From: Gammaproteobacteria bacterium
GTDB lineage: Bacteria > Pseudomonadota > Gammaproteobacteria > Pseudomonadales > Pseudohongiellaceae
Direction of reading: 5' to 3'
Assembly: GCA_018401885.1 (NCBI GenBank)
Contig: JAGYKB010000008.1
Span: 1 to 64,000 of the forward strand
DNA length: 64,000 nucleotides
A program made the translations under genes and the position numbers. Position 1 is the first letter of the stretch, and each line of letters begins with the position of its first letter. Below are positions 35,861 to 45,850 of this stretch, one piece after another. Below the pieces are notes generated by a model. The model was not told where the DNA came from. It saw only the letters and a list, made by a program, of their open reading frames with translations, and did no database searches.

Positions 35861-36616
35861 ATGAAAATTGGCTTGATCACGCTTTTGCCGGAAATGTTCG
35901 CTGCTATAAGCGACTATGGAATATGCGGTCGGGCTATTCGTGAAGGATTAGTCGAGCTTAAGTTGGTTAACCCGCGTGATTTTACCGCGGACAAACACCG
36001 AACCGTCGACGATAAGCCTTTTGGCGGCGGTCCGGGCATGCTCATGAAGACCGAACCTCTCGTCGCGGCAATTCGTGCGACGAAAGACGCGTTTACGCGC
36101 AGCATGGGGTCTGCACCTAAGGTTGTTTACCTCTCGCCTCAAGGCGTGAAAGTAAATCAAGAGAAAGTAGTTAGTGAGTCACAGGCGGCGTCACTGATTC
36201 TCATCTGCGGCCGATACCAAGGGATCGACCAGCGGGTGCTAGAGAGCGAGATAGACGAGGAATGGTCGCTAGGTGACTTTGTTATCAGCGGCGGTGAGAT
36301 TGCAGCGATGGCAGTCGTGGATGCGATGATTCGTCGTCAAGTCGGCGCGCTGGGAGACAGTGACTCCGCGCTGCAAGACAGTTTTGAGGACGATTTACTG
36401 CACTGCCCCGAATACACGCGGCCGCAGAGCTTTGAAGGACGTGACGTACCCAGTGTTCTGCTGAGTGGAGACCATGCTGCAATTAAGCGTTGGCGACACA
36501 AACAGGCGCTAGGAACGACATGGCGCAAACGACCCGACTTGCTAGAGGCTAGGGAGTTGACGCCAGAGCAGCGCATACTGCTCGATGAATACCAAAAAGA
36601 ACACGGTGACCAGTAA
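35861..36616 (+). CDS. trmD: tRNA (guanine-N1)-methyltransferase
   Basis: TrmD methylates G37 of tRNAs with a G36, preventing frameshifting. The knotted SPOUT fold is recognised by LITLLPEMFAA, DDKPFGGGPGMLMKTEPL, YLSPQGVKVNQ, ICGRYQGIDQRV and IGDFVISGGE-like sequence (LGDFVISGGEIAAM). Length 251 aa is usual. AGGGAAGAGAG precedes the ATG. It lies between rimM and rplS in the conserved operon. Confidence 0.97.
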   Translation: MKIGLITLLPEMFAAISDYGICGRAIREGLVELKLVNPRDFTADKHRTVDDKPFGGGPGMLMKTEPLVAAIRATKDAFTRSMGSAPKVVYLSPQGVKVNQEKVVSESQAASLILICGRYQGIDQRVLESEIDEEWSLGDFVISGGEIAAMAVVDAMIRRQVGALGDSDSALQDSFEDDLLHCPEYTRPQSFEGRDVPSVLLSGDHAAIKRWRHKQALGTTWRKRPDLLEARELTPEQRILLDEYQKEHGDQ

Positions 36617-36697
36617 GCTAGGCACCCCAGATCGAATTGACACAGAATAATCCTCAGGCGTGAGCCGCGGGGCCCAGAGAGTTTAGGAGCAGGCACG

Positions 36698-37060
36698 ATG
36701 AGCAAGAACAAAATTATTCAGCAGATCGAAGAGTCACAGATGGCACGCGAACTACCAGACTTCGGTCCTGGTGACACGATCGTTGTGCAAGTAAAAATTA
36801 AAGAAGGCGAGCGTGAGCGCCTTCAGGCATTCGAAGGGGTCGTAATTGGCCGTCGTAGCCGAGGACTAAACTCTGCATTCACCGTTCGTAAAATCTCGCA
36901 TGGTGTCGGCGTGGAGCGGACTTTCCAGGCGTATAGCAAGCAGGTCGAGAGCGTCACTGTTAAGCGTCGTGGTGATGTTCGCCAGGCTAAGCTTTACTAT
37001 TTGCGTGACCTCGCTGGCCGTAAGGCGCGTATCACCGAGAAGCTTGAAAAGAAAGCCTAA
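36698..37060 (+). CDS. rplS: 50S ribosomal protein L19
   Basis: A 120-aa ribosomal protein at the subunit interface. Signature segments [40 protein letters not shown] and [17 protein letters not shown] are present. It is the last gene of the operon and is followed by a rho-independent terminator. The Shine-Dalgarno AGGAG lies nine bases upstream. Confidence 0.97.
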   Translation: MSKNKIIQQIEESQMARELPDFGPGDTIVVQVKIKEGERERLQAFEGVVIGRRSRGLNSAFTVRKISHGVGVERTFQAYSKQVESVTVKRRGDVRQAKLYYLRDLAGRKARITEKLEKKA

Positions 37061-37116
37061 TCGCTTTCTCTTGCGATCAGCTTAGCGCAACTTATAGCGA
37101 CTAAGCTTAGCGACTA

Positions 37117-37139
37117 AGCCGGCTGATGCCGGCTTTTTT
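37117..37139 (+). terminator. Rho-independent terminator of the rplS operon
   Basis: AGCCGGC pairs with GCCGGCT across a four-base loop and is followed by TTTTT. It lies 57 bp after the rplS stop, closing the ffh/rpsP series. Confidence 0.92.
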
Positions 37140-37300
37140 GTTCGTGAAATGCGAAAAGTTCTCGCGGCTGGCAGGCGATACTCACCTATGTCTTTCTGTG
37201 ACGCTTCAATAGCCAAAGCCCTTATCAATTGAGCCCTTCGCGTTCAAATGCTATAAAATAGGTTATCGTCAGTGGTCAACAGGTGGCCAGGAGCAAGAGT

Positions 37301-38101
37301 ATGAAAGTTTCGATAGCTACCCTGCGGCATCACGTGGCCGTGCGGTTTGAATTGATGAATTCAGGCGTCACTAAGCGTTGGATCATAGGTCTTCTCACCG
37401 CGATTTTGGCCCTGAGTGTCGGGCAGGTTAGTGCTCAGCAATCGCTCAGAGATAAGCTTTCGGCCGCCATCGAAACAGCCTCTGGCAACCAACTCAAAAT
37501 TACTGCCTTAAAGAAAACAGTTTTGCCAACTATCTATGAGGTGCAGCTCAGTACGGGAGAAATTCTTTACAGCGATATCTCAGGTGATTATCTGTTTGCT
37601 GGAGACATGTACAGAACGAGCCCGTCTGGTTTGGTCAATCTGTCTGCAACCTCTCGGCAGGGCACAAATTTGGAAAAGCTCAACAAGATCGCCGAGTCCG
37701 AGATGATTATTTTTGAGCCTGAAGAAACCAAGGCGACTCTCACCGTCTTCACAGACGTCGATTGTACGTATTGCCGTAAATTGCACGGCGAGCTTGATCA
37801 GCTTCTGGCCTACGGCATTCGTGTCAGGTATCTCGCTTATCCCCGCGGTGGTGCCGATTCCCCCGCCTTTCCTAAAATGGTTTCGGTATGGTGTTCGAGC
37901 AATCGTCACAAATCGTTTAATCAGGCGAAGAACGGGCAGAGTTTACCCGCAGCCGATTGCGAAACGCCGATTCTCGATCACTATGCGCTCGGCAACGAGT
38001 TCGGTGTGAACGGGACGCCAGCACTGGTCTTCCCCGACGGACGACTTGTGCCCGGATATATCGAAGCGACGCGTCTTGCCGCTATGTTAGGCATTCTATA
38101 A
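37301..38101 (+). CDS. dsbC: Periplasmic disulfide isomerase DsbC
   Basis: DsbC reshuffles wrong disulfides in periplasmic proteins. The 266-aa precursor has a signal peptide (WIIGLLTAILALSVGQVSA) preceded by an unusually long N-region, an N-terminal dimerisation domain, and a thioredoxin fold with FTDVDCTYCRKLH (active-site CTYC) and the cis-Pro segment NGTPALVFPDG. AGGAG seven bases before ATG 37301 supports that start; ATG 37355 would give a shorter signal peptide but lacks such a site. It is kept reduced by a DsbD-type protein, one of which is encoded 5 kb downstream. Confidence 0.93.
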   Translation: MKVSIATLRHHVAVRFELMNSGVTKRWIIGLLTAILALSVGQVSAQQSLRDKLSAAIETASGNQLKITALKKTVLPTIYEVQLSTGEILYSDISGDYLFAGDMYRTSPSGLVNLSATSRQGTNLEKLNKIAESEMIIFEPEETKATLTVFTDVDCTYCRKLHGELDQLLAYGIRVRYLAYPRGGADSPAFPKMVSVWCSSNRHKSFNQAKNGQSLPAADCETPILDHYALGNEFGVNGTPALVFPDGRLVPGYIEATRLAAMLGIL

Positions 38102-38213
38102 AAAGTATTCTTAGATAGGATTACTCAGATAGGAGGCTGTCACCTCCTAGCTCATCAAATCCAGTATAATTCAGGACGCCGCGGCTGTGCGCGTCTTCTT
38201 CTTACGAGGCTAT

Positions 38214-39530
38214 GTGTTGGACTCCGTCAAATTAAAAACATTGAAAGTAGGTATTTGTGGCTATGGTACGGTGGGAAGCGGCACGCTCGCTCTCCTGCAG
38301 GGCAACGCGAAGGAAATTACGCGCAAGACAGGCGTCGAAATTGAGGTTTACCGTGTGGCCTCCCGCAGCCTTCAAGTTGCTATCGCCGGAGTAACCCATT
38401 CAGGCACTGATCCTTTCGCGGTAGCATCCGACGAAGAGGTCGAAGTCGTCGTCGAGGCGATGGGAGGGTTTGAACCTGCTTTTGAGGTGGTGAAAAAGGC
38501 CTTAGAAAACGGCAAGCATGTTGTAACTGCAAATAAAGCGCTAATTGCCGAGCGAGGGGCTGCGCTGATTGAGCTCGCCGAGCAGAAAGGTGTGACGTTA
38601 GCCTATGAGAGCGCGGTGGCGGGTGGTATCCCGATTGTTAAAGCGCTTCGCGAGGGTCTTGCCGCTAACCGAATCGATTGGCTGGCGGGCATCATTAATG
38701 GCACTGGCAACTTTATACTCTCTGAGATGATGGAGAAGCAGCGAGAGTTTGCCGACGCGTTGGGGGAAGCACAAGCCCTTGGCTATGCAGAGGCAGACCC
38801 TACGTTCGACGTTGAGGGAATTGATGCTGCACACAAGCTGACAATAATGGCTTCGATTGCCTTTGGTATGCCCCTGGCCTTCGACAAGACGTATACAGAA
38901 GGTATCAGTGCACTGACTCCCGAAGACATCGGGTATGCCAAGGAGCTTGGCTATCACATTAAGCATTTAGGCATTGCGAGACTCGAAAACGGCTGGGTAC
39001 AAACACGGGTCCACCCTACGTTAATCTCTACCAAACATCTGCTAGCCCACGTGCATGGCGTTGGTAATGCAGTTGTCGTTCATGGGCATGCGGTCGGGAG
39101 TACTCTCTATAACGGTCCGGGTGCGGGAGCAGAGGCAACGGCGTCGTCGGTTGTTGCGGATATTATCGATATCGCACGTGCTAAAGCGCAGGGACTCGCC
39201 AGACCGAATGTCCCTATACTCGGGTTTGAAACACTGAGGACCGACCTCAAAGCGCTGACAATAGATGAGATTGAAACTGAATATTATTTACGAATCACGG
39301 CACAAGATATCATTGGTGTTATGGCAAATGTCGCCTCTGAGTTGGAACGTTTTGGCATTGGTATCGATGCGCTGATTCAGAAAGAGAGCGACGGTAAAAA
39401 TGTACCGATCGTTATACTGACCGATAAAGCGCGCGAAAGTGAAATTGATGAAGCTATCGCAGCGATTGAGAAGCTCACTAGTGTCACAGCGCCGGTTATG
39501 AGAATTCGTGTCGAAAGCTTCGGCGAATAA
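38214..39530 (+). CDS. hom: Homoserine dehydrogenase
   Basis: Reduces aspartate semialdehyde to homoserine, the branch point to threonine and methionine. The NAD(P) fold starts VGICGYGTVGSGTLALL; the catalytic core shows YESAVAGGIPIVKALREGL and GIINGTGNFILSEM with the DPTFDVEGIDAAHKL segment; a C-terminal ACT domain (from about residue 355) gives threonine feedback. It is monofunctional, not fused to aspartokinase, which is encoded separately as lysC. The start is GTG 38214 or TTG 38217; ACGAGG upstream favours TTG by spacing. Confidence 0.95.
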   Translation: MLDSVKLKTLKVGICGYGTVGSGTLALLQGNAKEITRKTGVEIEVYRVASRSLQVAIAGVTHSGTDPFAVASDEEVEVVVEAMGGFEPAFEVVKKALENGKHVVTANKALIAERGAALIELAEQKGVTLAYESAVAGGIPIVKALREGLAANRIDWLAGIINGTGNFILSEMMEKQREFADALGEAQALGYAEADPTFDVEGIDAAHKLTIMASIAFGMPLAFDKTYTEGISALTPEDIGYAKELGYHIKHLGIARLENGWVQTRVHPTLISTKHLLAHVHGVGNAVVVHGHAVGSTLYNGPGAGAEATASSVVADIIDIARAKAQGLARPNVPILGFETLRTDLKALTIDEIETEYYLRITAQDIIGVMANVASELERFGIGIDALIQKESDGKNVPIVILTDKARESEIDEAIAAIEKLTSVTAPVMRIRVESFGE

Positions 39531-39541
39531 AAGGATTAATC

Positions 39542-40936
39542 GTGAAATACGAAAGCACACGTGGCGGTTGCCCTCAGCAAAATTTCGAGCAGGTGTTGCT
39601 CACGGGTCTTGCCCCAGACGGAGGTCTCTATGTGCCCACCGAGCTCCCGCATTTTTCACTTGAGGAAATCGCGTCCTGGCGGGAGCTAAGTTACCCAGAA
39701 CTGGCTATGAAGGTGATTGCTCCTTTTATAGGTGAGGAAATCCCTACACAGGACCTGCGCGAAATTATCGAACAGAGTTATGCCACATTTAATCATCCCG
39801 ATGTAGCAGCGCTAGAGTCTCTTGGAAATGAGGAATATGTTCTCGAGCTTTTTCATGGCCCCACGTTGGCGTTTAAAGATTTTGCCCTGCAGGTGCTTGG
39901 TCGCCTTCTAAACTATGTTCTGAGTAAGCGCGACCAACGGGTAGTTATTCTAGGTGCAACCTCGGGGGATACCGGCTCCGCTGCGCTCGAAGGCTGTCGT
40001 CATTCTGATCGGGTTGATATTTTTATCCTTCATCCGCATAACCGTGTCTCGGATGTCCAGCGCAAGCAGATGACAACGGTCACAGGCAATAATGTGTTTA
40101 ATCTCGCCGTTGAGGGAAATTTCGATGACTGTCAGCGAATTGTAAAAGCCGCTTTCGCTGATCAAAGTTTCCTTGCTGAAGATCGACAGTTAGTCGCGGT
40201 CAATTCGATTAACTGGGCGCGCATATTGATGCAGATTGTTTATTATTTTTCGGCTGCGTTACGGCTCGGAGGTCCAAAGCGCAAGGTGTCTTTCTCGGTG
40301 CCGACGGGCAATTTCGGCGATATCTATGCAGGCTATCTTGCGAAGAAGATGGGACTTCCGATCGACCAGTTAGTCGTCGCAACAAATAAAAACGACATTC
40401 TCCACCGGTTTATCGCCCATAATGACTACTCGGTGTCCGAGCTCGCAAAGACCTATTCGCCAAGTATGGATATTCTAGTGTCGAGCAACTTCGAGCGTTT
40501 TCTGTTCGATGTGTTTGATGGTGACGGTGCAGCTGTCGCCGATCTGATGACCAAGTTCGGTAAAGAAATTCGCAGCGTGCCTGACGATCGCTGGCAGCGC
40601 GTGTCTGCTATTTTTGACAGTGCGGCCGTAGATGACGAGACGACCTGTGAGGTTATCGCGTCGGTTAAGGCGCAGACCGGCATGTTGCTCGACCCGCATT
40701 CGGCGATTGGCGTTGAAGCCGCTCGCCGCTGCCGTCGTGAGGCTTCGGTGCCGATGATCACATTGGCAACGGCCCATCCTGCAAAATTTGGCGATGCGAT
40801 AACGGCTGCCGGTCTGGCTTCGCCAGAATTGCCAGAACACCTTGCTGATCTTTTCGAGCGTAAAGAGAATTTTAGCGTAGTCCTCAACGACCTTAGCGCC
40901 GTGACCGACTATGTGAAAAAGCATGCGCGGCGTTAA
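39542..40936 (+). CDS. thrC: Threonine synthase
   Basis: PLP enzyme converting O-phosphohomoserine to threonine. The PLP lysine is in GPTLAFKDFALQVLG near residue 110, and GATSGDTGSAALEG and PTGNFGDIYAGYLAKKMG form the phosphate cradle. Length 464 aa matches the long gammaproteobacterial form. The start is GTG with AAGGA eight bases upstream, 11 bp after hom, so hom and thrC are one transcript with recJ three bases further on. Confidence 0.96.
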   Translation: MKYESTRGGCPQQNFEQVLLTGLAPDGGLYVPTELPHFSLEEIASWRELSYPELAMKVIAPFIGEEIPTQDLREIIEQSYATFNHPDVAALESLGNEEYVLELFHGPTLAFKDFALQVLGRLLNYVLSKRDQRVVILGATSGDTGSAALEGCRHSDRVDIFILHPHNRVSDVQRKQMTTVTGNNVFNLAVEGNFDDCQRIVKAAFADQSFLAEDRQLVAVNSINWARILMQIVYYFSAALRLGGPKRKVSFSVPTGNFGDIYAGYLAKKMGLPIDQLVVATNKNDILHRFIAHNDYSVSELAKTYSPSMDILVSSNFERFLFDVFDGDGAAVADLMTKFGKEIRSVPDDRWQRVSAIFDSAAVDDETTCEVIASVKAQTGMLLDPHSAIGVEAARRCRREASVPMITLATAHPAKFGDAITAAGLASPELPEHLADLFERKENFSVVLNDLSAVTDYVKKHARR

Positions 40937-40939
40937 AGG

Positions 40940-42682
40940 ATGCCACTAGAACTCATTATCCGCACGCCCGGCGATTTAGTTCTACCCGATTCTTTGCCGC
41001 CGTTGGTCCGCCGAATTTACAGTCAGCGGCCACTCGCAGCACTCACCGAGCTCGAGCTGAAACTGTCGCAGCTTATTTCACCGACGCAGCTCAAAGGAAT
41101 CGACGCGGCAGTAGGATTATTGGAAGCTGCGCTCAATAACGCAGAACGGCTATTGATCGTCGCAGATTTTGACGCTGACGGCGCTACGAGTTGCGCGCTG
41201 GTTATGACAGTGATGCGCGCCCTAGGTTGCGCGCATATCGATTACATCGTGCCCAATCGATTCGAATATGGCTATGGGCTAACACCCGAAATCGTCGAGC
41301 TCGCGAAGGCAAAGGCTCCTGATCTTATAATTACCGTCGACAACGGCATCTCGAGTCTTGAGGGTATATCTGTTGCGCGCGAAGCGGGCATTAAGACTCT
41401 CGTCACCGATCATCACCTCCCGGGGCGCGAGCTGCCGGCAGCGGATGCGATCGTCAATCCAAATCAGCCCGGCTGTGAGTTTCCGAGTAAAAGCATCGCA
41501 GGCGTGGGTGTGATTTTTTATGTAATGCTTGCGCTGAGGAGTCGTCTTCGGGAGAGCGGGTGGTTTGAACGGAAAAACATTCCTGAGCCGAATCTGGCCG
41601 AACAGCTCGACCTAGTGGCGTTGGGAACGGTAGCCGATGTTGTCGCGCTCGATCACAATAATCGTATTCTAGTCAGTGAGGGGATCAAGAGGATTAGAGC
41701 AGGACGTGCGCGCCCTGGGATTCTTAGCTTATTGGCGCTCGCAAAGCGCAATTTCGCGACACTCGCTGCAAGCGATCTGGGCTTTGCTGTTGGGCCTAGG
41801 CTTAATGCTGCAGGGCGGTTAGATGATATGTCGACAGGTATCGAGTGTCTGCTCACGCATTCCGAGCACGAAGCGTATGAGTATGCCTTGAAACTCGACG
41901 GCATGAATAAAGATCGCCGCGATATTGAGGCCGGTATGCGCGAGCAGGCGTTTGCCTTGGTCGAGCAGCTCGCCCTCGACACCGATGATCTCCCCGCGGC
42001 GTTGAGTCTGTTCGATGAGCGATGGCACCAGGGCGTGGTCGGCATCGTTGCGTCTCGAATTAAAGAGCGCTGCCATCGTCCGGTTATCGCTTTCGCGCTG
42101 GCCGATGCGGATGCCCCTGATTCTGAACTCAAAGGCTCGGCAAGATCGATACCGGGTTTTCATATACGCGATGCGCTTGATGCGGTTGCAACCGCCAATC
42201 CTGGCCTAGTGACTAAATTTGGCGGTCATGCGATGGCGGCGGGGCTCAGTCTTTCTCGCGCTAACTTTGATGCCTTCGCACGCGCCTTTGCCGCGGAGGC
42301 AACACGTATTTTAAGTCCTGAACTGTTACAGGCAACGATTGTGAGTGACGGCGAGCTTTCGGCCCATGAGCTAACGCTTGGCTGTGCTGAAGAGATTGCC
42401 GCCGCAGGCCCGTGGGGGCAGGCGTTCCCTGAGCCCTTGTTTCATGGTCGATTCAAGCTGCAACAGCAGCGCCGCCTTGGTGAGAACCATCTTAAAATGG
42501 TGTTGAGTCCTCTAGACGACGATGCGGTTATCATCGATGCTATTGCCTTTGCTGTGAGTGAAGAAGAGTGGCCTGAGGCCACAGCGACTGAGATTGAGAT
42601 AGCTTACAGGCTCAGCGTTAATGAATTTAGAGGAAATAGGGCGGTTCAGTTGATGGTTGAGCGTCTTCTCCAAAGTCATTAG
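40940..42682 (+). CDS. recJ: Single-strand DNA exonuclease RecJ
   Basis: 5'-3' exonuclease of the RecF recombination and mismatch-repair pathways. The DHH-family motifs are intact: VADFDADGATSCAL near residue 74, ITVDNGISS near 132, VTDHHLPG near 155 and LGTVADVVAL near 229; the DHHA1 domain has KFGGHAMAAGLSL near 421. Length 580 aa matches the family. It follows thrC by three bases with no strong ribosome site of its own, suggesting coupled translation. Confidence 0.95.
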   Translation: MPLELIIRTPGDLVLPDSLPPLVRRIYSQRPLAALTELELKLSQLISPTQLKGIDAAVGLLEAALNNAERLLIVADFDADGATSCALVMTVMRALGCAHIDYIVPNRFEYGYGLTPEIVELAKAKAPDLIITVDNGISSLEGISVAREAGIKTLVTDHHLPGRELPAADAIVNPNQPGCEFPSKSIAGVGVIFYVMLALRSRLRESGWFERKNIPEPNLAEQLDLVALGTVADVVALDHNNRILVSEGIKRIRAGRARPGILSLLALAKRNFATLAASDLGFAVGPRLNAAGRLDDMSTGIECLLTHSEHEAYEYALKLDGMNKDRRDIEAGMREQAFALVEQLALDTDDLPAALSLFDERWHQGVVGIVASRIKERCHRPVIAFALADADAPDSELKGSARSIPGFHIRDALDAVATANPGLVTKFGGHAMAAGLSLSRANFDAFARAFAAEATRILSPELLQATIVSDGELSAHELTLGCAEEIAAAGPWGQAFPEPLFHGRFKLQQQRRLGENHLKMVLSPLDDDAVIIDAIAFAVSEEEWPEATATEIEIAYRLSVNEFRGNRAVQLMVERLLQSH

Positions 42683-42906
42683 TGTGACTGTCAGGGTAGT
42701 TGAGTGATCGCAAGAAGAGGAAGCATCAGTCGCGGAAGCCGGACACCGATAGGTCTACAATGACAGTGGAGAGCGTATTTGTTACCTTGTAACCCTCGAT
42801 TTAGCTGTCTATGAAAAGCTGGTTCTATCTGACGAAATTGCAGAGCATGGTGTTGCGTCTCTCCATCAAATTGCGGGTAAACGCGCTTATAACAATGGAA
42901 TAAAGC
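42683..42906. other. recJ-dsbD-like intergenic region
   Basis: A 224-bp gap. It holds a weak GTTAC-ctt-GTAAC inverted repeat near 42780 but no recognisable RNA gene, terminator with T-tract, or small ORF with a ribosome site. Confidence 0.3.
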
Positions 42907-45828
42907 ATGTTAATTAAGTCTTATAAGCTATTGTTATTTATTATTTTAAGCTTAATTTCGTCTGTCTCTTCTGCGCAGATTCACAGGACAGACCAGATTG
43001 AAGTGGAGCTGCTTGCGGAAACGACCAATGTTGTGCCTGGTGAGACCTTGTGGCTCGCTATCCGCCTCAAGCCCATCGAGCACTGGCATACCTATTGGAA
43101 ATTTGGCGGCGACAGCGGTGAGGCAACAAGCACTAGCGAGTGGCGGCTCCCCGCAGGCGCAAGTGCCGGCGAGATTCAATGGCCGATTCCTGAGTGGACA
43201 CCGTTTCCAGGCAGCGATCTTGTCACGTTTACTTACAAGAGGGAGGTCTACCTACCTCTTCCAGTCACAGTCCCCGCCGACTATGCCGATTCTTCATTTA
43301 ATCTCGCGACTCAAATTGATTGGCAGGTCTGCGACGAGATCTGTATTCCGGGTGCAGCCGAGTTCTCACTCACACTCCCGGTTGCTTCAGAGCCCACAAT
43401 TGACCCGCGCTGGGTAGACGGCTTTGCAGAGGCGCGCGCTAGCACGCCGCTCAAGCGTGAAGAACATGAGTTGGTTGCCACATTTAACGCACACGGCGGC
43501 GAAATTAATGTCATGGTGCAGGCGCCGGATGCACGCTTCATTGACGCCGACGAAGCATGGTTCTTCCCACAGCAGCGGCGAGTCATGAAATACGCGCCCG
43601 TACGCAAGGTCATGCTTGACGGTGATCGTGTGCAGATAAGCACGGAGCAGCATCGGCGCTTCGATCCGCAGCAAGGCGAACTCGAAGGCTTGCTCGCATT
43701 CATCGACAGCGAGGGACAGTTACATGGCTATGATGTCCTCGCGACTCGCTCTCAGGTAGCCTGGGATAACAGTATCGAGGTTGAACTGCTAAGCGAGTCA
43801 ACAACACTTGTGCCCGGCCAGACACAATGGTTAGGTCTGAGACTGAAACCCGCAGCGCATTGGCACACTTATTGGAAAATGGGTGGTGACAGCGGCGAGC
43901 CAACGAGCCTCAGTGATTGGTCTGTGCCGGCAGGCACTCGCATCGGAGAACTTGAATTTCCCGCTCCGCATTGGCTGCCATTCTACGAGACTGACCTCGT
44001 TAATTTTGGCTACGAAGACGAAGTGGTGATTCCTGTTGCAATCACGCTGCCCGCTAACTTTAGCGATGACAGCGCAACAATAGCCACGACTGCTTTTTGG
44101 AATGTATGCGAGCAGATTTGTATTCCAGGTGAGCAGCGTCTCGAGCTCACTTTGCCTGTTGCGCAGAGCCTCCAGCTTGACGCCGTCGCTGAGGGGTATT
44201 TTGCGAAAGCGCGTGAGCAGCTTCCGATCCAAGACCATGACATTGAGCAGAGCGTGGTCGCTGCGGGCGAGCGTGTAAGTCTTGGGTTTAGCTCGGAGCA
44301 GGGGATTTTTGACGGCTTTACCGATGCCTATTTTTTCCCCGAGAAGCGCCGCGTAATAAAACCCGGCCCTCTGCGCGATGTCACCCTTAGCGCTAATTTA
44401 CTACAGATCACCCATTCGCAGCCGCGGCGTATGCTCGAAGATCTAAGCGAGGTTTATGGCGTGTTGGTGCTCGAAGACGCGGACGGTGAGCGCGTAGCCT
44501 ATGATTTCTCAAGTCCCGCGGTTGAATTGAGTGAGTTTTCGTTGCTGCCCATGGCTGCGGTAAATCAGCAAGATCAGAATGGCGGCGGTTTGCTTCTCTA
44601 CGTTGCTTTCGCTTTCCTCGGTGGACTCATCCTTAACCTGATGCCCTGCGTGTTCCCAGTATTGTCGATGAAGGCGTTAAGTCTCGCCAAAAATTCCGGC
44701 GCCACTGCGCAGAAGCAGCGCAGGGATGGCTTGGCTTACACGGCGGGGGTTCTCGTGGCATTTATGGCGCTCGCGACGGTGTTAATCGTGCTGCGCGCCG
44801 GCGGCGAGCGAATAGGCTGGGCGTTCCAATTCCAGCAGCCTTGGTTTCTGGCACTCATTGTTTATGTGTTCTTCATGCTCGCCCTGAGCCTGTCTGGCGT
44901 GTTCGAAATTGGCACGAGCCTCATGGGTATGGGCGGCAATCTTGCGCAGAAAGAGGGTTATAAGGGATCTTTCTTTACAGGGGTGCTCGCGACCACGGTT
45001 GCGACTCCCTGCACGGCGCCCTTTATGGGGCCCGCGCTAGGCTTTGCTTTGACCCAGCCCTGGGCGCTGGCGATGATCGTGTTTATTTCTCTGGGGCTTG
45101 GTATGGCTGCTCCTATTTTGATTCTGTCCTATGTGCCCGTGCTGACTCGGTTCCTGCCCAAGCCTGGGCAGTGGATGGAAACCTTTAAGCAATTTATGGC
45201 ATTTCCGCTCTACGCCTCTGCGCTGTTCTTCCTCTGGGTTCTGGGCAATCAGGTCGGAATCATGGGGATGACTCTCGTGCTCGGCGCCTGCGTCGTGCTC
45301 GCCTTTGCAGCTTGGTTATACCAGAAGCGATATACGATGGGGCCGATCGCCTTGAGCTTAAATTATGCTACCGCCGCCGTTGCGGTCGGCTTTGCTCTTT
45401 ATCTGATGCAGACGCCATTTCTGCAGACTCAGGCGCGTGAGGCGAGTGTCGCCGAATACGACGAAGAGGGTAAGCTCCTCGCGAGCAGTGATAATTTCGA
45501 ACCTTTTTCGGCGGCGAGACTTGCCGAATTGCGCGCGGAAGGCAAGCCAGTCTTTATCAATATGACGGCAGACTGGTGTATCACCTGTCTCGCAAACGAG
45601 CAGACATCACTCAGCAGCGACGCGGTTAAGAAAGCGTTGGTCGATAATGACATCACGTATTTGAAAGGGGACTGGACGAACGAGGACCCCGAGATTACCG
45701 AAGTCCTCGAACAGTTTAATCGGCCTTCGGTTCCACTCTACCTTTTGTATCCTCGCGAGGGAGAGCCTGAAATCCTGCCACAAATACTCACGCAGTCGAC
45801 GTTACTTAATGCCTTCGGCGGTGTGTAA
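42907..45828 (+). CDS. DsbD-like transmembrane thiol reductase with duplicated N-terminal domain
   Basis: A 973-aa inner-membrane protein that passes electrons from cytoplasmic thioredoxin to periplasmic partners. A signal peptide is followed by two related periplasmic modules starting at about residues 31 and 290 (offset 259). Each has an HWHTYWK..GGDSGE signature, a C-x3-C pair (WQVCDEICIPG, WNVCEQICIPG) and a FFP..RRV segment. Then comes the membrane domain with NLMPCVFPVLSMKALSLAK and VATPCTAPFMGPALGFAL (its redox Cys pair), and a C-terminal thioredoxin domain with ADWCITCLANE. ScsB-type proteins have one such N-terminal region; the doubling is odd. Confidence 0.9.
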   Translation: MLIKSYKLLLFIILSLISSVSSAQIHRTDQIEVELLAETTNVVPGETLWLAIRLKPIEHWHTYWKFGGDSGEATSTSEWRLPAGASAGEIQWPIPEWTPFPGSDLVTFTYKREVYLPLPVTVPADYADSSFNLATQIDWQVCDEICIPGAAEFSLTLPVASEPTIDPRWVDGFAEARASTPLKREEHELVATFNAHGGEINVMVQAPDARFIDADEAWFFPQQRRVMKYAPVRKVMLDGDRVQISTEQHRRFDPQQGELEGLLAFIDSEGQLHGYDVLATRSQVAWDNSIEVELLSESTTLVPGQTQWLGLRLKPAAHWHTYWKMGGDSGEPTSLSDWSVPAGTRIGELEFPAPHWLPFYETDLVNFGYEDEVVIPVAITLPANFSDDSATIATTAFWNVCEQICIPGEQRLELTLPVAQSLQLDAVAEGYFAKAREQLPIQDHDIEQSVVAAGERVSLGFSSEQGIFDGFTDAYFFPEKRRVIKPGPLRDVTLSANLLQITHSQPRRMLEDLSEVYGVLVLEDADGERVAYDFSSPAVELSEFSLLPMAAVNQQDQNGGGLLLYVAFAFLGGLILNLMPCVFPVLSMKALSLAKNSGATAQKQRRDGLAYTAGVLVAFMALATVLIVLRAGGERIGWAFQFQQPWFLALIVYVFFMLALSLSGVFEIGTSLMGMGGNLAQKEGYKGSFFTGVLATTVATPCTAPFMGPALGFALTQPWALAMIVFISLGLGMAAPILILSYVPVLTRFLPKPGQWMETFKQFMAFPLYASALFFLWVLGNQVGIMGMTLVLGACVVLAFAAWLYQKRYTMGPIALSLNYATAAVAVGFALYLMQTPFLQTQAREASVAEYDEEGKLLASSDNFEPFSAARLAELRAEGKPVFINMTADWCITCLANEQTSLSSDAVKKALVDNDITYLKGDWTNEDPEITEVLEQFNRPSVPLYLLYPREGEPEILPQILTQSTLLNAFGGV

Positions 45829-45850
45829 TGAGCGCGCAATGGGGCGGGAA

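Noticed and set aside
42997..44550. DsbD-like duplication as an assembly error
   Set aside because: The two modules differ at many residues and bases, so they are diverged copies.
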